A DNA stretch of 64,000 nt. Source: Acholoe squamosa. Lineage: Eukaryota; Annelida; Polychaeta; Phyllodocida; Polynoidae. The notes under the pieces were generated by a model. It saw nothing but the letters and a program-made list of their open reading frames with translations, did not search any database and had not been told where the DNA came from. Each line of letters begins with the position of its first letter. The stretch's first letter is position 1. The stretch spans positions 86,775,920-86,839,919 of the forward strand of contig OX439036.1 of the NCBI GenBank assembly GCA_949317995.1, read 5' to 3'. The translations under genes were made by a program, and so were the position numbers. This document shows positions 20,388-28,000 of this stretch, piece by piece.

Positions 20388-21164
20388 TGTAGGGGCCGGC
20401 ATAGTTGTATATATGTGACCCATCCTTACAAAATGGTTCGGAAGTCGCACATGCAGAATGTTTAGTTATTGGCATATTCATTTGCAGCTCATCAAGAGCT
20501 TTCATTTGGTATATAACACTTGCATATTTGAACCAGGTGGTCCTCTCTAGATCTTCTGTAGGAAAATTTAGTCGGATCGATTAAAAAATGATTAAAAACT
20601 GAGATAATTGACATATTAAACATTTAATAATCTATGAATCCTATATGATTCCTATGTAATTCTATATAACCATTAAAATTAGATCTATGTCTTTTGGGCA
20701 TTTGGGACCTAAATTCAATCTAGTAAGCAAGGATTCTGAAAGATATCTACCCATATGTAAGAAAAATGCTAAAATATCAATTTTGAAAAATCTGATATTT
20801 TCTGACACTATACCACTTGAAAGGGCCATATCTAGGCTTCTTAATGTGCGACTTCAGTACCACTTTGTTAGGGTGGGTCACATATACTAGTGCGGATCAT
20901 CCGAGAGATGTGCTCGTGTGTTGCTTGTTCCTTCTATGCCAACCAGGTGACGCTTCGCGATACCCGTTTGGTACAAGAGGGGGCAGCACCACGCCTCGCA
21001 TCCAGCTCCTACTAAGGAGCCTGACAATCGGCAGAAGGGGACGGGAACTCGTCCAGTCCAGACATGTTGATAGTCCTTCTCAGGAACCAATAAAGGCCAT
21101 CCGAGCAGATAGAAAGTTAAGGTCTTTGCCCAACCCGAACCTCGTGTTGTGTGTTGCTTATAGT
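20388..21164 (+). mobile_element. 3' LTR, split by a Tc1/mariner-like insert
   Basis: Removing 20,414-20,882 and one TA leaves about 306 bp, matching the 308-bp LTRs in the array. It has the AATAAAGGC signal, near 21,090. The sequence after TATAGT (TATTAAGCGAGCC) is TRIT1-proximal flank, repeated after the other LTRs. Confidence 0.8.
20414..20882. mobile_element. Tc1/mariner-like MITE with TA target
   Basis: The inverted termini start TGTGACCCATCCTTACAAAA and, read from the other side, TGTGACCCACCCTAACAAAG. A TA dinucleotide lies at each edge. The array LTRs provide empty sites (GTTGTATATATACTAGTGCGG), and comparison shows a net gain of element plus TA. The interior of 469 bp has no transposase. 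Confidence 0.88.
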
Positions 21165-21477
21165 TATTAAGCGAGCCTAAGAGCCACCAAAATCGATATA
21201 TATATAGAACGAACCGTTACACTTGAAAACCCCATAAGATTTTCATCTCTTGAGGCTTGTAGGCACCAGTTATTATTGTACTTTCAAATGAGTGAAGAAA
21301 GAAATCAACTATACAATATCACAAGACACTTTATTGCACTTCATAATTCATAGATGGATGGCCATCAGATACCATCAATATCACTATCCTCATCATTAGA
21401 AGGTGGTTGGCTGGGTTTCCCTTTTTTGATAACACCATTCCCATCTTCAATCCGCTTCTTTCTCTTTAACATATTTC
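21165..21477 (-). pseudogene. Duplicated TRIT1 3' end, copy a
   Basis: Matches the TRIT1 stop codon, 3' UTR and TTTATT (minus-strand AATAAA) region, up to the CATATTTC junction. It lacks the splice acceptor and the zinc-finger codons, so it cannot be an exon in place. Confidence 0.8.
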
Positions 21478-21662
21478 AGTTGTGACTACGACTGGTAGTC
21501 ACCACCAGTTGAGCCCAAACCAAGGGGGCACAGATTTACTCAAGCAGCGAGTCGGGGAGCGAAAGCGACCTGGAGCTGCCTGAGTCGGCCAAGTCAGAGT
21601 TGGAGGCGGTGACGACGTGGGAAGACATGACCACGGACATCCTGATAGATGACAACCAGAAG

Positions 21663-22218
21663 TTTGTTTGTTTGTTTGTTTGTTTAGTTTTACGTCCGGG
21701 GGCCATCGAGGAACTCAGACATTCAAGGTTTCTCGGACATTAAGTCCTTTCTTTTCTTTTTGGACAGGTATTTATATGCTGCTTGCCCGACACAGCAGTG
21801 ACCGAATCTATGAATGACCGAATCTATGAGATGAATGACCGAATCTATGAGGAGGGTCGAGGGGGAAAACCGCTACCGGGGCTTCATTCCCCTACTCTTT
21901 TCGAAGGATAGCAAGTGTTCTTTTATTTGCCTGGTCCCATAGGCAGGGCCAGACAAACCACGGCCTTTGATCACTCAGACGTGGTTCACTGAGGGGGAAT
22001 CCCATGGCAAAAGACAAGCATGTAAGCCCAGGCCCGCGCATATGGACACCAGCTGCCCACATGCTCACCCCAAGACACAAGAAACCCCAAGTTTGTCGCC
22101 TTTTACGAATCTGGTATGCCCACTGTCAGTATGGAAGGAGATTTCTCCTTGTGGACTCCCAATGAAGTTATTCTGCTCCTTCATGCCCTCACATGAAGGT
22201 CCCCACTCCACAGGGGGA
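21663..22218 (-). mobile_element. SINE-like retroposon, family III, in array unit 1
   Basis: A 556-bp full copy with exact 12-bp target duplication GACAACCAGAAG at 21,651-21,662 and 22,219-22,230. The insertion point lies in the retroelement-derived internal segment. Confidence 0.92.
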
Positions 22219-22358
22219 GACAACCAGAAGTGGATGTAGAAGAATGCAGCCGAGGGATTGAAAGAACGAGTCCCTCGCTGCTTCGCCATTATATATCATA
22301 CGATGATATAAAATAGTCTATTGTAACACCTACCCTAGGTAAAGTCTAGGGGGGGTGG

Positions 22359-22460
22359 TGTAGGGGCAGGCATCGTTGTATATATACTAGTGCGGATCAT
22401 CCGAGAGATGTGCTCGTGTGTTGCTTGTTCCTTCTATGCCAACCAGGTGTCGCTTCACGA
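22359..22460 (+). mobile_element. Truncated LTR, array unit 1
   Basis: This has the 5' third of the LTR only. At 22,460/22,461 it jumps from CGCTTCACGA into the TRIT1 3' flank, so about 380 bp present in the other units are deleted. Confidence 0.8.
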
Positions 22461-22598
22461 TTCATAATTCATAGATGGATGGCCATCAGATACCATCAAT
22501 ATCACTATCCTCATCATTAGAAGGTGGTTGGCTGGGTTTCCCTTTTTTGATAACACCATTCCCATCTTCAATCCGCTTCTTTCTCTTTAACATATTTC
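22461..22598 (-). pseudogene. Duplicated TRIT1 3' end, copy b (truncated)
   Basis: Retains the stop-codon region and terminal coding bases but has lost the poly(A) signal side through the deletion at 22,460. Confidence 0.78.
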
Positions 22599-22681
22599 GG
22601 TTGTGACTACGACTGGTAGTCACCACCAGTCGAGCCCAAACCAAGGGGGCACAAATTTACTCGAGCAGCGAGTCGGGGAGC

Positions 22682-23232
22682 TTGTTTGTTTGTTTGTTTA
22701 GTTTTACGTCCGGGGGCCATCGAGGAACTCAGACATTCAAGGTTTCTCGGACATTAAGTCCTTTCTTTTCTTTTTGGACAGGTATTTATATGCTGCTTGC
22801 CCGACACAGCAGTGACCGAATCTATGAATGACCGAATCTATGAGATGAATGACCAAATCTATGAGGAGGGTCGAGGGGGAAAACTGCTACCGGGGCTTCA
22901 TTCCCCTACTCTTTTCGAAGGATAGCAAGTGTTCTTTTATTTGCCTGGTCCCATAGGCAGGGCCAGACAAACCACGGCCTTTGATCACTCAGACGTGGTT
23001 CACTGAGGGGGAATCCCATGGCAAAAGACAAGCATGTAAGCCCAGGCCCGCGCATATGGACACCAGCTGCCCACATGCTCACCCCAAGACACAAGAAACC
23101 CCAAGTTTGTCGCCTTTTACGAATCTGGTATGCCCACTGTTAGTATGGAAGGAGATTTCTCCTTGTGGACTCCCAATGAAGTTATTCTGCTCCTTCATGC
23201 CCTCACATGAAGGTCCCCACTCCACAGGGGGA
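22682..23232 (-). mobile_element. SINE-like retroposon, family III, in array unit 2
   Basis: A 551-bp copy with the 11-bp target duplication AGTCGGGGAGC at 22,671-22,681 and 23,233-23,243. It is almost identical to the unit 1 copy but inserted at a different site. Confidence 0.92.
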
Positions 23233-23471
23233 AGTCGGGGAGCGAAAGCGACCTGGAGCTGCCTGAGTCGGCCAAGTCAGAGTTGGAGGCGGTGACGACG
23301 TGGGAAGACATGACCACGGACATCCTGATAGATGACAACCAGAAGTGGATGTAGAAGAATGCAGCCGAGGGATTGAAAGAACGAGTCCCTCGCTGCTTCG
23401 CCATTATATATCATACGATGATTTAAAATAGTCTATTGTAACACCTACCCTAGGTAAAGTCTAGGGGGGGG

Positions 23472-23779
23472 TGTAGGGGCAGGCATCGTTGTATATATAC
23501 TAGTGCGGATCATCCGAGAGATGTGCTCGTGTGTTGCTTGTTCCTTCTATGCCAACCAGGTGTCGCTTCGCGATACCCGTTTGGTACAAGAGGGGGCAGC
23601 ACCACGCCTCGCATCCAGCTCCTACTAAGGAGCCGGACAATCGGCAGAAGGGGACTGGAACTCGTCCAGTCCAGACATGTTAATAGTCCTTCTCAGGAAC
23701 CAATAAAGGCCATCCGAGCAGATGGAAAGTTAAGGGCTTTGCCCAACCCGAACCTCTCGTGTTGTGTGTTGCTTATAGT
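23472..23779 (+). mobile_element. LTR, array unit 2
   Basis: A complete 308-bp LTR from TGTAGGGGCAGGCATCG to GCTTATAGT, with AATAAAGGC near 23,703. It is nearly identical to the 24,402 copy. Confidence 0.82.
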
Positions 23780-24089
23780 TATTAAGCGAGCCTAAGAGCC
23801 ACCAAAATCGATATATAGAACGAACCGTTACACTTGAAAACCCCATAAGATTTTCATCTCTTGAGGCTTGTAGGCACCAGTTATTATTGTACTTTCAAAT
23901 GAGTGAAGAAAGAAATCAACTATACAATATCACAAGACACTTTATTGCACTTCATAATTCATAGATGGATGGCCATCAGATACCATCAATATCACTATCC
24001 TCATCTTTAGAAGGTGGTTGGCTGGGTTTCCCTTTTTTGATAACACCATTCCCATCTTCAATCCGCTTCTTTCTCTTTAACATATTTCG
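23780..24089 (-). pseudogene. Duplicated TRIT1 3' end, copy c
   Basis: A full-length duplicate of the TRIT1 tail segment with stop codon and poly(A) signal, ending at the CATATTTCG junction. Confidence 0.8.
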
Positions 24090-24401
24090 GTTGTGACTAC
24101 GACTGGTAGTCACCACCAGTCGAGCCCAAACCAAGGGGGCACAGATTTACTCGAGCAGCGAGTCGGGGAGCGAAAGCGACCTGGAGCTGCCTGAGTCGGC
24201 CAAGTCAGAGTTGGAGGCGGTGGCGACGTGGGAAGACATGACCACGGACATCCTGATAGATGACAACCAGAAGTGGATGTAGAAGAATGCAGCCGAGGGA
24301 TTGAAAGAACGAGTCCCTCGCTGCTTCGCCATTATATATCATACGATGATTTAAAATAGTCTATTGTAACACCTACCCTAGGTAAAGTCTAGGGGGGGTG
24401 G

Positions 24402-24709
24402 TGTAGGGGCAGGCATCGTTGTATATATACTAGTGCGGATCATCCGAGAGATGTGCTCGTGTGTTGCTTGTTCCTTCTATGCCAACCAGGTGTCGCTTCA
24501 CGATACCCGTTTGGTACAAGAGGGGGCAGCACCACGCCTCGCATCCAGCTCCTACTAAGGAGCCGGACAATCGGCAGAAGGGGACTGGAACTCGTCCAGT
24601 CCAGACATGTTAATAGTCCTTCTTGGGAACCAATAAAGGCCATCCGAGCAGATGGAAAGTTAAGGGCTTTGCCCAACCCGAACCTCTCGTGTTGTGTTTT
24701 GCTTATAGT
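24402..24709 (+). mobile_element. LTR, array unit 3, adjacent to TRIT1
   Basis: A complete 308-bp LTR. It lies about 160 bp beyond the TRIT1 poly(A) signal and points toward TRIT1, so transcription from it would run antisense into the gene. Confidence 0.82.
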
Positions 24710-24870
24710 TATTAAGCGAGCCTAAGAGCCACCCAAATCGATATATAGAACGAACTGTTACACTTGAAAACCCCATAAGATTTTTATCTCTTGAGGCTTG
24801 TAGGCACCAGTTATTATTGTACTTTCAAATGAGTGAAGAAAGAAATCAACTATACGATATCACAAGACAC

Positions 24871-24876
24871 TTTATT
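24871..24876 (-). terminator. TRIT1: TRIT1 poly(A) signal
   Basis: TTTATT on the plus strand is AATAAA on the minus strand, 30 bp past the stop codon. The same signal is kept in array copies a and c. Confidence 0.65.
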
Positions 24877-24905
24877 GCACTTCATAATTCATAGATGGAG
24901 GGCCA

Positions 24906-25042
24906 TCAGATACCATCAATATCACTATCCTCATCATTAGAAGGTGGTTGGCTGGGTTTCCCTTTTTTGATAACACCATTCCCATCTTCAATCCGCTTCT
25001 TTCTCTTTAACATATTTCGATGACGACGTCCTTTGATATGTG
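24906..25042 (-). CDS. TRIT1: TRIT1 last exon (zinc-finger end, stop)
   Basis: Acceptor TTTCTATTTCCAG at 25,043-25,055; stop TGA at 24,906-24,908. It encodes the second half of the zinc finger (H-x5-H), then a Lys/Arg-rich stretch and an acidic end (DEDSDIDGI). Bases below 25,020 are the part copied in the tandem array. Confidence 0.9.
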
Positions 25043-28000
25043 CTGGAAATAGAAACGATTGTATTGTTAAATGGTACTAACAATTGCAATTTTAGGTTCT
25101 GCATTCAAAGAATTGTACAGGTTTTTTTTTTTTTATTGCACCATCCTCAGCAAAAACATTTACTGTGCACATTAATTATTACCGAATTATGCCCAGACAC
25201 TGTTGTTTCCATTTCAACAAAAATCAGTGCAAAGATTACCTACATCATACACGTATACAGTATGATATCAAGCCAAGTAATTTGATGTTGATGTGTGTAT
25301 TGTATTATATATGGACTTATAGTTAGGTATAATGATTTTGATAAAAGCAGCTTTCTACTTGTGTATTCAATCTTCTTTATTCCCAGTACAAACCTTGGGG
25401 AGGGAAACTTACCTTCCCAATCTTTTGTTGTAACAAACACTGCCTGACATATATCACAATGGTTGTATGCTGGTTCATTAGTGCTCTCCTCACATGGTAT
25501 AGGTTCAATTGGTGGGACCTCACCCTATATAACAGAAACATGGCCATATTTCGTACGCATTGATACATGACATGGTGCTACATAGGAACTTAGCTATAGG
25601 TGATAGAAACATGTCTATATTCAGTACATTATATAAAACATGGCCAATGACAGAATAGTGACTTTTTACATGTATATTAACAGGGGAAAACATGTCAGTG
25701 GTGCTATAGGTGGACTTACATAACTTTTTTAAGTTCTTATGACATACCGGTAGCTTCAACGAAAAAACATCCCCAGCATCATATAAAATGTACCTATAAA
25801 TTATATATCTCCTCAAAGTTAATATAGCTACACAAAGGCAAACGTGCTGGTGCTATGTATTCTTCCAACACAAAACGATTTACACAGTAATTGATGCCCA
25901 AGTTTTAAAACTAGAAATTCTGTAAAAACCTTGAGTACTGCATCTATTACACATGCCGCTCGGGTGTGCACATCTTCTTCCCATCGAGCCGGGTCTGTAG
26001 AATCAACCCGATACACAGGAGGCACAGCAGAGCCACGTCCTATGAGACAAATGAAATAACAAGAACAATTCATGTTGATCAATCTATTAATGAAACTTAA
26101 TATATGTAAAACCTGCACCCGCTTGGTGGTAATATAACATTAATCAAACATAACTTAACAACAAACGCTAGAATGAGTTTTGAGGTAACATATCTTGTAA
26201 GTGCCGATGCATGTATATATATAGCACAGTTTTATTTCGATAAAGCATTATGTGGCCAAACCAGACTTACTTTTCAGGAATCTGTTATTGAACCATGCTG
26301 TCTGCTTTCTGGCGTATCGACGAGTAACACGTTTCATTTCCTCAACCCCTGTAGGAATCCAATACTTGTAAGTTAATACAATGGGACTGACAAGTTTAAA
26401 ATCAAGATTCCTCTTATTCGAAAAAACATAAATGTATAAAACATTCTCATAACAGGCATCATCAGTTCCGATCGAATTTCATTGTTTATAATTTAAATAA
26501 ATCACTATTGATCCTTTTGCTTTAGTGTCTTTGTGATAGATGTACATTCATTTGCTATGACAAATTAATGAATCATTATGCTACTTACCCAATTTAAATA
26601 ATGCCTTTCCTTTTTCCTCCTCTCTCTCCTGCTTGTTAAGCAGAAGATAGTCATGGAATTCCTTAAATCCTATACTTTGAAATATTCCTAGTGTGTAATC
26701 TGCCTCCCTGAAATCGAGTTTTAATATTTGTTATACATTTCATTGGGAAAAAGGATGCGTCACTTACTATCTACAAAATATACCAAAAAATTATCAATTA
26801 AGGGATGATGATCCGACATGAAAATTTCACCATTTACATGTATGATGTACAAGGAGAACCCTATTCATTGTACGATTATCAGTAGAACAACGGTAGTATC
26901 ATGTGTAGAATCTTGAGACCACGAACAGTGTGGGTTTAGAGATGAGAACATACCTGAAGAAGATATAAGCTTTTTACCTGTTATCCTTTAGTCGTGACTG
27001 ATTGTACTGTTCATGGAACTGTGAGAGTTCGTCAACAAGGCCGGCCTCTATCATTTGATCTACACGGCGGTCTGTTCGCTCATCCAACACTGAAAGATGA
27101 ACAGTTGCATGAAGGTCTATCATTAAAAAGCCCAGAGCACAACAAATCCTGAAATGCCCGATTATAACGCATTCATTATTTGTTTTGGAAAGTATAGATC
27201 TTCTGGACTTGGAAATCAGGCAAACACCCTGCTGACTTGCACCCCTTAAATTAGCTTTGACTACAAGGTACCACACTGTTCTATTGACGTTTAGCGATGC
27301 AACTCAGTGACCCCTAAGATTTTGGCAATTGTTCTGATTTTCTCAACTTCTATAATGAAATATCTTATAGCGACAAATAGCTAAATAGGAATTCAGAAAA
27401 AGAAAGGAAACCTGGCCCCTCTGAACATATGAACCAATAAGAGGGCATAGATCTACCAACGTCTTGATGAGGCTGAGACCAGGAGTGAGCTGACCAGTCC
27501 GACGCACAACGTAACCATACTTAAGGAGTCTTCATGTGTCACTGAAGACGTTGTGCACCAGATGGGTACATGATGACCAGGACTTGTACATGTATTCTAG
27601 CGCCCATTCGAGAAGATAACTCCAATTATAAAAGGAACACTTAACTAAGGGAGTGGTCATTATTTATCAATGGGGGGGGGGGGGGGGGGGGGGTGGCGGT
27701 GGCGGTGGGTTTTCGCGCTTTTTTTGCTAAAAAGAGGATAATTTCTTTTAACCCCCCCCCCCAAGAGAGGTCAAAATTCTTTTAGCCCCCCCCCCTCCGG
27801 GAGGGGTCTGAATTTTCACTTAGAGTTATATTACAAATTCAAACTATGTACATACATGATATCAGAGTATGTGCAATAATTAGTTGGAGATAAACATTGG
27901 GTAATGAAAGAATGGTAGATTGTTGTAGCCCAAAGTGTTTCGTTGATAGACACATGGGCCTACTCTGTTCAATTGAACCCACTTTCAGGAACTGGTGTAA

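Larger units (their letters stand above)
21165..25019. repeat. Tandem array of retroelement-LTR-TRIT1 chimeric units
   Basis: Three chimeric units follow one another; the basic unit is about 930 bp. Each contains, in order, an internal retroelement segment starting GTTGTGACTACGACTGG, a deletion junction to TTATATATCATACGATG, an LTR, then the TRIT1 3' flank and final coding bases up to CATATTTCG. Junctions from TRIT1 to retroelement are at about 21,477, 22,599 and 24,089. The last TRIT1 segment instead continues into the intact exon at 25,020. Unit 1 carries a SINE and has lost part of its LTR and flank. Unit 2 carries a different SINE insertion. Unit 3 is clean. The join shows a shared TCG between the two parents. 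Confidence 0.88.

Noticed and set aside
20687-20890. 67-codon frame inside the TA-target MITE as a possible transposase
   Set aside because: Too short, no DDE/D or helix-turn-helix motif, and it runs through the element's terminal repeat.
21892-22289. Repeated frames in the array (for example at 21.9, 22.9, 24.1 kb) as a small gene family
   Set aside because: They fall inside family III SINE copies or retroelement fragments and are identical because the DNA is duplicated, not because of coding constraint.
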